Shown here: piece after piece, positions 40,652-49,815 of the stretch
Layout: each line of letters begins with the position of its first letter
Position numbering within the stretch: position 1 is the stretch's first letter
Source: Plut-88900 sp963668115
GTDB taxonomy: Bacteria > Chloroflexota > Dehalococcoidia > Plut-88900
Direction: 5' to 3'
DNA length: 64,000 nucleotides
Assembly: GCA_963668115.1 (NCBI GenBank)
Contig: OY764147.1
Span: 682,001-746,000 of the forward strand
Notes under the pieces: generated by a model
Told to the model about the DNA's origin: nothing
Seen by the model: the letters and a program-made list of their open reading frames with translations, nothing else
Databases searched by the model: none
Position numbers and translations under genes: made by a program

Positions 40652-41476
40652 TTGAAGGTTCAAAACCAGGACGGCAAGGAGTCCAAGAGTTGGGCGGGGA
40701 GGATGGCGGGAGGCGTCGAAGGGCATGTTCAAGGAAGAGTTGTGGCCGGGTTGCTGCAACTTGTGCCTCTTATAGTCACGATCATCGTAATCCTTTTCAT
40801 AGTCAATAAAGCCGATAGCTATGTGAGGGCCCTCCCATTCGTAGAGGGCGAGCCCTGGGATGTCACCGGAATAGGCCTAGCCGCCCTGGTAGTGGCCTTT
40901 TATCTGATTGGACTCCTGACCCTCTTCCGTTTCGGAAGGTGGATTGTGAATTTCATTGGAGAGGTGCTGCTGCGGGTGCCGGTGGTCAAGGTGGTCTACA
41001 GGTTAATGTTGCAGGTGACGAACGTGGTGGCATCCGACTACGGATTCAGCAGGGTAGTTTTCGTGGAGTGGCCTCGGGAGGGGATGATTGCCATGGGATT
41101 CGTGACCGGGCGAATCCTTTCCAAAGACCGGGGCCATTCCCTGGTCACGGTCTATATCCCCACAGTTCCGAACCCGACATCCGGCAACATGGCGTTCGTT
41201 CACGAGGATGACGTAATGGAAACGGACCTGAGCGTGGACTCGGCGATGAAGCTAGTATTCTCCGGCGGTTTCGTAATACCAGACAGCATGGCCATTGCCC
41301 GGGTCCCCAGAAAGGGCGCGGGTGTCGATGCCGAGTTCCTAGGCGCATTTCAGGCCGAGAAAGTGACAAAGCCAGGCAAGACCCAGGAAACCGGCACCAC
41401 CTCGGAGACTGATGTGGGGACGCCTGCCGTCAGGGGTTATCTTCCCAGGCAATCCGAAGAGGAAAAGCCCAGTTGA
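40652..41476 (+). CDS. DUF502 membrane protein
   Basis: 274 aa. Two membrane helices (LLQLVPLIVTIIVILFIV and IGLAALVVAFYLIGLLTLF), then a beta-rich domain with VPVVKVVYRLMLQVTN and VTVYIPTVPNPTSGNMAFVHEDDV, the signature of DUF502. The C-terminal tail (about 235-274) is disordered. Function unknown. TTG 40652 has GGGAG upstream; the start could also be ATG 40703. Confidence 0.8.
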   Translation: MKVQNQDGKESKSWAGRMAGGVEGHVQGRVVAGLLQLVPLIVTIIVILFIVNKADSYVRALPFVEGEPWDVTGIGLAALVVAFYLIGLLTLFRFGRWIVNFIGEVLLRVPVVKVVYRLMLQVTNVVASDYGFSRVVFVEWPREGMIAMGFVTGRILSKDRGHSLVTVYIPTVPNPTSGNMAFVHEDDVMETDLSVDSAMKLVFSGGFVIPDSMAIARVPRKGAGVDAEFLGAFQAEKVTKPGKTQETGTTSETDVGTPAVRGYLPRQSEEEKPS

Positions 41477-41478
41477 CC

Positions 41479-41505
41479 TAACGCCCTTGAGGTTATGCGG
41501 CGTTA
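41479..41505. terminator. Hairpin between convergent DUF502 and kinase genes
   Basis: TAACGCC (41479-41485) pairs with GGCGTTA (41499-41505). It lies in the 91-bp gap between converging genes. No U-tract. Confidence 0.4.
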
Positions 41506-41567
41506 AGCGCCCATTCTAATCAATGGGTCCATGCCAGCCATGCGGGCAAGGTGCGCCACCAGCGCAG

Positions 41568-43781
41568 TTAAAGGGCGGAACCTGCCAGCGCCTCTTCGTC
41601 CTCTGTGTCGTCAAAGGTGTCGACCTGCTTGGACCCGGGTGGGGGTTCAAGAGGCAGTTCCACTATCATAGTGGTGCCCACTCCATCCTCGCTCTCCACC
41701 CGGATCGATCCGCCATGCCGCCTCACGATATCGTTTGAAATTGCCAGCCCAAGACCGGTGCCTTGGTCGGTGGGCTTGGTGGTGAAGAACGGGTTGAATA
41801 TCTTCTCCACTACATCGGCCGGCATTCCGGTGCCGTTGTCGCCTATGCGCACCTCTATACCGTTTTCTTTGCGAATAGTCGCCAGCGAGAGGACCGGCTC
41901 ATAATCGCTCTCCCCTTCTCCATTGCCTTGGGCAACACGGCGTCTCTGGTCGGTGGCGTAACACGCGTTACTTACCATATTCAGAAAGACTCGACCGAGC
42001 TCCTGTGGAACGACCTCTATCATCCCGACTGAAGGATCATATTCTTCCTTGATTTCAACGCGGAACTCCTGGTTTGTGGCCCGGGCGCTGTGGTAGGCCA
42101 GCCGGGAGTGCTGCTCCAGCAGAGCGTTGATGTCCGTCGGTTGCCAATCCCCGGAGTCCCTGCCCATGCGCAGCATGTCGTGGACTATCCGGTTGGCCCG
42201 TTCTCCGTGGGAGCGGATGCGGGTAACGTTGCTGTTCAGGTCATTTGTTATTTCATCGACCAGGTCTCGCTGCTCATCGGGCAGGACTACGCCCTCTTCC
42301 TCCAGAATTTCCTTCAACTCCTCGAGTAGTTCTCCCGACGCCTCCGAGAAATTGTTGACAAAGTTCAACGGGTTTCTGATCTCGTGGGCGACGCCTGCTG
42401 TAAGCTCACCGAGAGCCGCCAGCTTCTCTCTCATGACAATCTGGTCCTGGGCCTTCTGGAGCTGTGCCAGAACGGCCTCCAGTTCGCTGTTCTTGTCCTG
42501 GAGCTGGTTGGCCAGCTTTTCGACCTCGTTTAGCCGGATGGCATCCAGGGCGTGGCGGCGGAACACTTCCAAGGCAGCAGCCATGTCGGCCACTTCGTCC
42601 TTGCCCTTAATTTCGATCTGGGCTTGCAGATCACCCTCAGCCATACGTCGCATCCAGCTGGAAAGCATTCCTATGCGGCGCATCAGGGACCTGCCGATGA
42701 ACAGCCAAATAATCAACAATGCCCCGACGATGCTGAAGCCGCTAATGACCAAAAGCAATGTCCGGCCCGTGAAGATTGCCTGTGTGGAGGCCGCCGTTGC
42801 GCTTGCGGCACTTGCCTCCGCCGCGCTCACCAGTCCGTCCACTTCGTCTATCAGGTCTACGGAGATTGCACGGTTGAGGGCCAGCAGTCCTGCCTGCCGC
42901 TCGGCGATCTGCAACTCCCGGGCGAATACGTTGAAGATGCTTTCGTCGCCAACGCCTAGCTCGAAAAGCCTAGCGTAAATGGGAGAGGCATCATCGTAGA
43001 AGGCCAGGGCCTGCTGGGCCTGAAGGTTCCGATCTATCCTTTCGACAGCCGCCTCGAACCGCTCCCTGAGCGGCTCTATGAATGAGGCATCCGAAAGGGT
43101 GAAGGAATTGGCGAGGAGTTCCGTGGCGATATTGGTGTCGGCCTGCAGCTCTGAAAGGCGTCGATATATGGTGACCTGGTCCTCGGAGAGATGCACGGTC
43201 CGGGACGCGGGCGACTCGTCGACGGCAACGTTGCCCGTAAGTACGAAAAATAGCTGATCATCTATGGCGGGCGAGAGCAGATCATCCAGTTGGCTTCGCA
43301 ACTCCGTCAGCTCGGCTTGCAGCGCCTGCCTTTGTTCAGCCAACTGGAAGACCTCGGCCATGCTGAGCTTCAGGTCATCGATGTTGGATATCAGGGTATC
43401 GCCGTGTCCCCGGATGAGTTCCACCCGTTCCTGCCCTGCGCTTTCGCTGCCCTCCAGGACGACTATCTGCTCCTCAAACAGCAGAAAAGTGTGGTCGATG
43501 TTGCTGGCGTTGATTGCCAACTCACGTTGATCGGCGGCTGTGGTCAAGCTGGGGGCAGCGGCGACCAAGGTGCCGCTATACTGGGCCACTTCAAACGCGG
43601 CGGCCAATTCCGGCACACTGCCCTCGTTCACCCGACTCTGCACTTCTCCCACCCTGTTGAAGGAGAACCAGCCCACCAGACTGGCTGCAATGGTAAGCAT
43701 CACCGCCCCGCCGATGGCCAGATACAACTGGGTGGAGATCCTGAACCGCAGGGCCAATAGCTTCTTTAGTAACTCGACCAC
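41568..43781 (-). CDS. Sensor histidine kinase with large extracytoplasmic helical domain (TorS-like)
   Basis: 737 aa. TM1 at about 20-40, a mostly helical external sensor of about 300 residues, TM2 at about 341-363, HAMP (about 364-417), a coiled coil (418-450), then a kinase core. The H-box is TAGVAHEIRNPLNFVNNF (H466); the ATPase domain has MVSNACYATD, GDNGTGMP, FNPFFTTKP and GTGLGLAISND. All catalytic boxes are intact. The start overlaps the binding-protein gene by 16 nt; both follow a REC-PP2C regulator. The likely signal is the ligand-loaded binding protein, as for TorT/TorS. Confidence 0.88.
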   Translation of the reverse strand: MVELLKKLLALRFRISTQLYLAIGGAVMLTIAASLVGWFSFNRVGEVQSRVNEGSVPELAAAFEVAQYSGTLVAAAPSLTTAADQRELAINASNIDHTFLLFEEQIVVLEGSESAGQERVELIRGHGDTLISNIDDLKLSMAEVFQLAEQRQALQAELTELRSQLDDLLSPAIDDQLFFVLTGNVAVDESPASRTVHLSEDQVTIYRRLSELQADTNIATELLANSFTLSDASFIEPLRERFEAAVERIDRNLQAQQALAFYDDASPIYARLFELGVGDESIFNVFARELQIAERQAGLLALNRAISVDLIDEVDGLVSAAEASAASATAASTQAIFTGRTLLLVISGFSIVGALLIIWLFIGRSLMRRIGMLSSWMRRMAEGDLQAQIEIKGKDEVADMAAALEVFRRHALDAIRLNEVEKLANQLQDKNSELEAVLAQLQKAQDQIVMREKLAALGELTAGVAHEIRNPLNFVNNFSEASGELLEELKEILEEEGVVLPDEQRDLVDEITNDLNSNVTRIRSHGERANRIVHDMLRMGRDSGDWQPTDINALLEQHSRLAYHSARATNQEFRVEIKEEYDPSVGMIEVVPQELGRVFLNMVSNACYATDQRRRVAQGNGEGESDYEPVLSLATIRKENGIEVRIGDNGTGMPADVVEKIFNPFFTTKPTDQGTGLGLAISNDIVRRHGGSIRVESEDGVGTTMIVELPLEPPPGSKQVDTFDDTEDEEALAGSAL

Positions 43782-45043
43782 TCTTGCGCCTCTCGCAGTG
43801 TGTCTACTGCATGGTATGCCCCATCATCTCCGATCACAGTGAGGAAAACTTTGTCCGAGCCCTGGTTGTCTCCGGGGCCGAACCGCAATTCGAACCCGTC
43901 CAGATCTATCCTGTCCGAGCCCAGGATTCCGTCCACAAAGCACTGCCTGTCCACATCCCTGCCGCACATGTCCAGCCCGGATATGGCCATCCGACCTGCG
44001 AGGTAGCCTTCAAGGGAAACGAAACCCGGAGACGTACCCGGTTGATATGCCTCCAGGGCGCTCTGATAGGAGGCCACTACGGGCAGAGAATCGTCCCATG
44101 GGAAGGGGACCACCTGTGTGACTATGACCCCCGCGCCCTCGCTTCCCAGCTCCTGCTGGAGTGCGTTGCTCCCGACAAAGGATACATTCAGGTACATAGC
44201 GTTGAGGCCGAGGTGTCTACCCCAGACTATAAGTTCGGCGCAGGGTTCATATGCGCCAATCATGATTACGGCCTCGGGCTCTCCTTCCATCAGGTCCAAG
44301 AGGGCTGTCTTTACCGCCGTGGTATTGCGCTGGTAGAGTCCCACGGCTACGGGCTCCATTCCGTGGGGCGCCAGTGCAGCCAAGACACCTCGGTAGCCGC
44401 TTCGCCCATAGGAGTCGTCCTGGTACATTACCCCGATCCTGGTGATGCCGAGGTCTTCCATCAGCCTCGCCACCATCTCCGCAGTTTCCTGCTGGTAGGA
44501 CGAGCGGAGGTTGATGATATTGTCCCATTCCGGGTCTCTAAGGAACCCGGCGCCCGTGAACGGGCCTATGAAGGGGACATTGGCTGCTGCTGCTATAGGT
44601 GTGGCGGAACGGGACGTGGGCGTGCCCACTTCACCTATCAGAGCAAACACCTTGTCTTCTTCGATCAGCTGAATTGTGTTGGCTATGGAAGCCTCGGGTT
44701 CGTAGGAATCGTTGTAGGAGACCAGTTCCAGCCGGCGTCCGTGAACACCGCCGTTAGCGTTGGCTTCAGCGAAGGCTGCCTCGATGCCCAGCCGCATGTT
44801 TATTCCCAACTCTTGAGCGGGGCCTTGGAACGCCGCGGACTGGCCGAAGAGGACCCTGTCCTCCGACACTCCGAGAGCACCCGTCTCATGGGGAGCAACG
44901 GTTACCGTTGGCGTTTTGTCAATGCTGCCGTTTGCCCCGTTCCCATTCTGTGAGTCCCCACAGGCTGCGATCACAAGCAAAGTCGCCGCGCCCAGAAGTA
45001 GAGTGGCTATCAACAGATTGAGGGTGTGGGGTCGGGGCTTCAT
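43766..45043 (-). CDS. Branched-chain amino-acid-type periplasmic-binding lipoprotein
   Basis: 425 aa. Lipobox AAC (Cys28), then a Peripla_BP_6/LivJ-type fold: VLFGQSAAFQGPAQELGINMRLGIEAAFAEANANGGVHGR and the GEVGTPTSRSATPIAAAANVPFIGPFTG lobe. No ABC permease or ATPase is near; it lies between a PP2C regulator and a kinase and overlaps the latter, so a sensory role is more likely than transport. Confidence 0.85.
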   Translation of the reverse strand: MKPRPHTLNLLIATLLLGAATLLVIAACGDSQNGNGANGSIDKTPTVTVAPHETGALGVSEDRVLFGQSAAFQGPAQELGINMRLGIEAAFAEANANGGVHGRRLELVSYNDSYEPEASIANTIQLIEEDKVFALIGEVGTPTSRSATPIAAAANVPFIGPFTGAGFLRDPEWDNIINLRSSYQQETAEMVARLMEDLGITRIGVMYQDDSYGRSGYRGVLAALAPHGMEPVAVGLYQRNTTAVKTALLDLMEGEPEAVIMIGAYEPCAELIVWGRHLGLNAMYLNVSFVGSNALQQELGSEGAGVIVTQVVPFPWDDSLPVVASYQSALEAYQPGTSPGFVSLEGYLAGRMAISGLDMCGRDVDRQCFVDGILGSDRIDLDGFELRFGPGDNQGSDKVFLTVIGDDGAYHAVDTLREAQEWSSY

Positions 45044-45099
45044 GCTAGAGCGTCTGCCTGATAGAGTGGTTTACTGTTGTCGGGTGCCGTAAATCGAAC

Positions 45100-46275
45100 T
45101 CAAACCTTGTAGCACCCCAAGGTCAAACAAGTGATATCATCGAACTGGGGAGCATCCTGGGCGAAGTCGACCACGGCCTTGACAACCTCCAGGCCCGCAT
45201 CTTCTGCATCGGTGGGCGGGGAATCGGTGAAGACGCTGCGCACCCTGTTGATGCCCAGTTGTAACCCATCCATATTCATTGCCTCGGTGACGCCATCGGT
45301 GTAAAGGACAATGGTGTCGCCGGGTGACAGTTGGACGGATTCCTGTTGGTATTCGAAGTCTGGGAGAATGCCGAGGGCGATGCCGTTGGTCAAGGGCAGC
45401 AGGGTAGAGGTGCCGTCGCTACGGACAAGGAGCGGGGCGTCGTGGCCGCCGCTGGAATAGGTGAAGGTCCTGGTTGTCGGGTTGAATATGGCATACAGCA
45501 TTGTCACGAACATCTGGGCGCTGTTGTCTTCGTTGAGCAGATTGTTCACCTCGGAAAGCACTGCCCCCGGGCCATCCACACCGATTGCCGCGCCCTTGAG
45601 GAGCGTGCGGCTGGACATCATGAACAGAGCTGCCGGGACACCTTTCCCCGAAACATCGGCTATAGCCAGGCCGACCTCGTCATTCTGCAACCGCATCACG
45701 TCGAAGAAATCTCCGCCGACGTTTCGCGCCGGATGCATCGTGCCGAACACCTTGTACGTACTGGAGCTGGGGAAGGAGGTGGGGAGAATCGACTGCTGCA
45801 TGGTGCTGGCCACGTCCAGTTCGTTCTGGATGGCTACCAGCTTATCCCGGGCATTCAGCGCTTCACGTAATTCCTCCACGTGTTTTAGGGTGCGGTCTAT
45901 GGTAAAGCGGAGGTCGTCGAAGTCCACGGGCTTTGTGACGAAGTCGAAGGCGCCGCGGTTCATGGCCGTTCGAATGTTCTTCATATCTCCGTAGGCAGAG
46001 ATGATGACGGACCTGAGGTTGGGGCTGACATTAGGAATCTGCTCAAGGAGGGTGAGCCCGTCCATACGGGGCATGTTGATATCGGAGAGGACCATGTCGA
46101 TGTCAGGGTCCTGCTCCAACTTTTCCAGGGCTTCGACGCCGTCACTCGCGAACGTAAAGCTATAGCGGCCTGCACGGATGTCGCGCCGCATTCGCTGGAG
46201 CATCAGGGGTTCAAGATCGGGCTCGTCGTCAACTACGAGGATATTGTAGGTTTTCGGCTTGTCTTCAGAAGCCAT
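45100..46275 (-). CDS. Response regulator with PP2C-type phosphatase output (RsbU-like)
   Basis: 391 aa. A receiver domain with phospho-acceptor D65 (MVLSDINMPRMDG), acidic pair DDE near residue 16 and Lys in FVTKPVDF, a short coiled linker, then a SpoIIE/RsbU phosphatase domain (GGDFFDVMRL, GLAIADVSGKGVPAALFMMSS, IVLYTDGVTEA). It would dephosphorylate an anti-anti-sigma or similar protein when activated. First gene of the three-gene operon; no partner STAS or RsbW protein in the window. Confidence 0.9.
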   Translation of the reverse strand: MASEDKPKTYNILVVDDEPDLEPLMLQRMRRDIRAGRYSFTFASDGVEALEKLEQDPDIDMVLSDINMPRMDGLTLLEQIPNVSPNLRSVIISAYGDMKNIRTAMNRGAFDFVTKPVDFDDLRFTIDRTLKHVEELREALNARDKLVAIQNELDVASTMQQSILPTSFPSSSTYKVFGTMHPARNVGGDFFDVMRLQNDEVGLAIADVSGKGVPAALFMMSSRTLLKGAAIGVDGPGAVLSEVNNLLNEDNSAQMFVTMLYAIFNPTTRTFTYSSGGHDAPLLVRSDGTSTLLPLTNGIALGILPDFEYQQESVQLSPGDTIVLYTDGVTEAMNMDGLQLGINRVRSVFTDSPPTDAEDAGLEVVKAVVDFAQDAPQFDDITCLTLGCYKV

Positions 46276-46585
46276 AACGGCTCTAGGCAGCGTTCAAGTC
46301 GGGGCTACTTTTAAGGCAACCCCGCACTAGCCCGATTGTTGGTTGCTCGAAACAATGTGTCACTGGGTCAGACATGCGCTACGCTGCCTTTAAGGTGCAT
46401 ATGCAAGAATCTAGATTCGATGCTTGGCGGCATCAGCCGTGACAGTCTACAACATAGCCACGAAACGCGACAACGTTTTGTCAGACCTCAACCCCACATA
46501 TATTGCGTTGGGAGTTCCGAAAGTCTAAAGTTGCGGCAATCCGTGCAAGACTGCTCACGCCGGGGTCCGGAAAGGGATTTCACTG
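46276..46585. other. 310-bp divergent intergenic region
   Basis: Holds the promoters for the signalling operon (minus) and the GMC oxidoreductase (plus). I see no strong -35/-10 pair, no repeat and no gene. AAGGGA stands 11 nt before the GMC ATG. Confidence 0.4.
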
Positions 46586-48133
46586 ATGAAGTATGACCAC
46601 ATTATCGTTGGTGCAGGGTCCGCGGGCGCAGCGCTGGCGGCCCGGCTTACGGAAGACCCCGACCGCTCGGTGCTGCTACTGGAGGCAGGGGGTGACTACC
46701 CAGAGTTCGAGCGCATCCCTGAGGAAGTCAGGCTGGCCTACGGGAGCAAGATTCCGGTGTGGGACTCGGAGCACATCTGGAACTTCAGTGCACGGGCCAC
46801 GGACCTGGCGCGCATTGACATACCCAGGGGGAAGATTACGGGTGGGTCCAGCGGGGTGAACGGGGCGCAGTTCCTGAGAGGCGTACGGGAGGACTACGAT
46901 CGATGGGCGGAGTGGGGGAACGAGGAGTGGTCATTTGAAAACGTGCTGCCCTTCTTCAAGCGTATGGAGGCGGACCAGGACTACCGCGACGAATACCATG
47001 GGAACGACGGGGCAATCATGTGCCGCAGGTATCCGGAGGATGAGTGGCCACCTCACGCTCACGCCTTTTACGAGGCATGTCGGGACGCGGGCTTTCCCGA
47101 CTGCCCAGACCACAACCGGCCAGATTCCACGGGAGTGGGGCCGCTGACTTTCAACATCATAGACGGCGTGCGGATGAGCACTAACATCGGGTATCTGAAC
47201 CCTGCGAGACACCGCCTGAACCTGACCATTCGGGCCAACTGCCACGTGCACGGGATAATCTTTGATGGGAATCGGGCGGTGGGGGTGCTTGTCATAAGTG
47301 GACGGGAGATGTTCTCGGTGTACGGGGAGGAGATTGTACTATGTGCGGGGGCGGTGGGGACGCCTCATATTCTGTTGCTGTCGGGTGTGGGGCCGGGAGA
47401 GCAGTTGAGGGAGTTCGGGATTCCGGTGGTGCAGGACCTGCCGGGCGTGGGAAGAAACCTCCGGGACCACCCGGACGTTCCCCTGTGCTGGTACACGAAA
47501 GAGGACTATCCGCTGGACGTGAACCAGACTACGTCGGGGACGGTGACGCTCAGGTACACGGCGGAGGGTTCGCCTTTCGTGAACGATATGATCGTGTATA
47601 TGGCGAACTACCTGGCGGCGAGGCCGTTTCGGGGTTTGGATGAAAAGGACCCTGTGGGCATCGGGGCGAGCCAGTGTCTTTACCTAGCCCTCAGCGAGGG
47701 AGAGTTGAGGCTTCAGTCCACCGACCCCCGTCAGCAGCCGATTCTCGACTACAACCTGCTGGATGATCCGTTTGATCGCAAACGGATGCGTGACGGATTG
47801 AGAATGTGCAACGAGCTCTTCAAGCACAGCGCATTCAGCGAGATAGTGGAGAAGAGGGCAGGCCCTTCAGATGAGGTTATGGAGTCGGACAACCTGCTTG
47901 ATGAATGGATGAAGACCGAAGTGGTGACGGCACATCACATCTCGAGTACCTGTAAGATGGGTCCGTCCAGTGATCCGCTGGCGGTGTGCGACCAGTATGG
48001 TCGGGTGTACGGGTTGGATGGACTGCGGATAGTAGATGCTTCCATCATGCCGGATACTGTGCGGGCGAACCTGAACGTCACCGTGATGACCATGGGGGAA
48101 AAAGTCGCAGATTTCATCAAGAAGGGCAGCTAA
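46586..48133 (+). CDS. GMC-family FAD-dependent oxidoreductase (choline dehydrogenase-like)
   Basis: 515 aa. The N-terminal FAD dinucleotide motif VGAGSAGAALAARLTED and the LEAGG strand, then the GMC signature GGSSGVNGAQFLRG, and the catalytic His region VVTAHHISSTCKMG followed by VDASIMPDTVRANLNVTVMTMGEK. It oxidises an alcohol with reduction of FAD; substrate unknown. Monocistronic. Confidence 0.92.
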   Translation: MKYDHIIVGAGSAGAALAARLTEDPDRSVLLLEAGGDYPEFERIPEEVRLAYGSKIPVWDSEHIWNFSARATDLARIDIPRGKITGGSSGVNGAQFLRGVREDYDRWAEWGNEEWSFENVLPFFKRMEADQDYRDEYHGNDGAIMCRRYPEDEWPPHAHAFYEACRDAGFPDCPDHNRPDSTGVGPLTFNIIDGVRMSTNIGYLNPARHRLNLTIRANCHVHGIIFDGNRAVGVLVISGREMFSVYGEEIVLCAGAVGTPHILLLSGVGPGEQLREFGIPVVQDLPGVGRNLRDHPDVPLCWYTKEDYPLDVNQTTSGTVTLRYTAEGSPFVNDMIVYMANYLAARPFRGLDEKDPVGIGASQCLYLALSEGELRLQSTDPRQQPILDYNLLDDPFDRKRMRDGLRMCNELFKHSAFSEIVEKRAGPSDEVMESDNLLDEWMKTEVVTAHHISSTCKMGPSSDPLAVCDQYGRVYGLDGLRIVDASIMPDTVRANLNVTVMTMGEKVADFIKKGS

Positions 48134-48227
48134 CCCCTAGGCAAGGCACTCCATTCGCATAGATTCGAGGGGGCGGTCGTCAGACGAGAGAATAAGGATG
48201 GAATCAAGGAGCAGCAGAAATTTGTCG

Positions 48228-48256
48228 TTGACCGGGGTGGGGGGTGGGGCTATAAT
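48228..48256 (+). promoter_or_regulatory. Promoter of the purF-purM-purH cluster
   Basis: TTGACC (48228-48233), a 17-bp spacer consisting of G runs broken by T, and TATAAT (48251-48256). The spacer could form a G-quadruplex on the non-template strand. No PurR box or guanine riboswitch is seen in the leader. Confidence 0.75.
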
Positions 48257-48311
48257 CGGGGCACGGGTCCCGACCTAAGAGTTTGAGGGAGAGACCGTAT
48301 CCGAAACCTTC

Positions 48312-49739
48312 GTGACCGCATACCGGCATTGCGATCAGATGGTTGACAAGCCGAAAGAGGCGTGTGGGCTCTTTGGGATTTATGCTCCCGGAGAAGATGT
48401 AGCCAGACTTACGTTCTTCGGTTTGTTCGCTTTACAGCACCGAGGCCAGGAAAGCGCGGGCATTGCCGCGTCTAACGGTCGGGGCATTTCGGTGCACACT
48501 CACATGGGTCTGGTTGCCCAGGCCTTTGACGAGCAAGACCTGAGCAGGCTGTCGGGGCACGCCGCCATAGGCCACACCCGGTATTCGACCATGGGGTCGA
48601 GCCACATCTCCAATGCCCAACCCACGCTGGTGGATGGCCCCTATGGCGAGGTTGCCACGGGGCACAACGGCAACGTGATCAATGCGGGTGAACTCAGGAT
48701 TGAGTTGGAAGACCGGGGGATCAGGTTCGAGGGAAGCACGGACAGCGAGGTGATGGCGCATTGGCTGGGCCAGGCCCCGGGGGCTACGTGGGCGGAGCGG
48801 ATCCGGTACTGCATGAACCGCTTCCAGGGCGCCTACAGCATGGTCGTCCTGACGAAGGACCAACTCATAGGCATCCGAGACCCGATGGGCGTTCGTCCGC
48901 TGTCGCTGGGCAAGTTGAACGGCGGTTGGGTTATAGCCTCGGAGAGTGCGGCGCTGGACCACATTGGTTCGGACGTGATCCGGGAGGTGGAACCCGGGGA
49001 GATGGTGACCATCGATGCGTCGGGGGTGAAGTCCGAACAACTGGTGGAACGGGACAAGCACGCTCTGTGCATATTCGAGCACATCTATTTTGCAAGGCCC
49101 GACAGCATAGTAGGGGGTAAGCTGCTCTACCTGGCGAGGCAGAGGATGGGCGCGCAGCTGGCAAGGGAGTGGCCGGTGGATGCGGACATGGTGATCGGGG
49201 TGCCGGACTCGGCAGTGGCGGCGGGGATAGGGTATGCGAAGGAGTCGGGGATTCCGTTGGGCGAAGCAATCCTGAAGAACCGGTACGTGGGCAGGACGTT
49301 CATCCAGCCGGACCAGCGTATCCGGGAACTCGGGGTCAGGCTGAAGTTCAACGCCATGAGAGAAGTGTTGGAGGGGAAGCGGGTGGTGGTAGTTGACGAC
49401 AGTATTGTGCGGGGCACCACGACACCGCACGTTGTCAACCTATTGAAGAAGAACGGGGCGACTGAGGTGCATATGAGGATTTGTGCACCACCCATTAGGC
49501 ACCCATGCTTCTTCGGGGTGGACCTAGCGACGAGGGCGGAGTTGCTTGCGGCGAACAACAGCGTGGAGGAGATCAGGCAGCTAATCGGGGCGGACTCGCT
49601 GGGATACCTGAGCCTACCAGGCTTGGTAGAGGCGGTAGGGATGCCGAGGAACGAGGTATGCACAGCCTGCTTCTCCGGGGACTATCCGATACCGGTGCAG
49701 CTTGAAATGGACAAGTTGGCCCTGGAGTCGCGCCAATAG
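48312..49739 (+). CDS. purF: Amidophosphoribosyltransferase
   Basis: First step of purine synthesis: PRPP plus glutamine to phosphoribosylamine. 475 aa from GTG 48312. The glutaminase nucleophile is in EACGLFGIYAPG (C18), preceded by a short propeptide to be removed; ATG 48339 would shorten it to eight residues. HRGQESAGIA, GHTRYST and the PRPP loop VVVVDDSIVRGTTT are intact; C-terminal cysteines (CIFEH, CAPPIRHPCF, CTACFSGDYP) suggest an Fe-S cluster as in Bacillus-type PurF. Confidence 0.95.
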   Translation: MTAYRHCDQMVDKPKEACGLFGIYAPGEDVARLTFFGLFALQHRGQESAGIAASNGRGISVHTHMGLVAQAFDEQDLSRLSGHAAIGHTRYSTMGSSHISNAQPTLVDGPYGEVATGHNGNVINAGELRIELEDRGIRFEGSTDSEVMAHWLGQAPGATWAERIRYCMNRFQGAYSMVVLTKDQLIGIRDPMGVRPLSLGKLNGGWVIASESAALDHIGSDVIREVEPGEMVTIDASGVKSEQLVERDKHALCIFEHIYFARPDSIVGGKLLYLARQRMGAQLAREWPVDADMVIGVPDSAVAAGIGYAKESGIPLGEAILKNRYVGRTFIQPDQRIRELGVRLKFNAMREVLEGKRVVVVDDSIVRGTTTPHVVNLLKKNGATEVHMRICAPPIRHPCFFGVDLATRAELLAANNSVEEIRQLIGADSLGYLSLPGLVEAVGMPRNEVCTACFSGDYPIPVQLEMDKLALESRQ

Positions 49740-49815
49740 ACGGCATGATTGGCCCGGGTGGACATCATCACATGGCTGTCCGTCCTCATTTGAGAAAAGT
49801 CCCGGAGATTTCCAG

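Noticed and set aside
43784..44953. 389-aa plus-strand frame opposite the binding-protein gene
   Set aside because: No recognisable domain, no ribosome-binding site, fully antisense to a clear gene.
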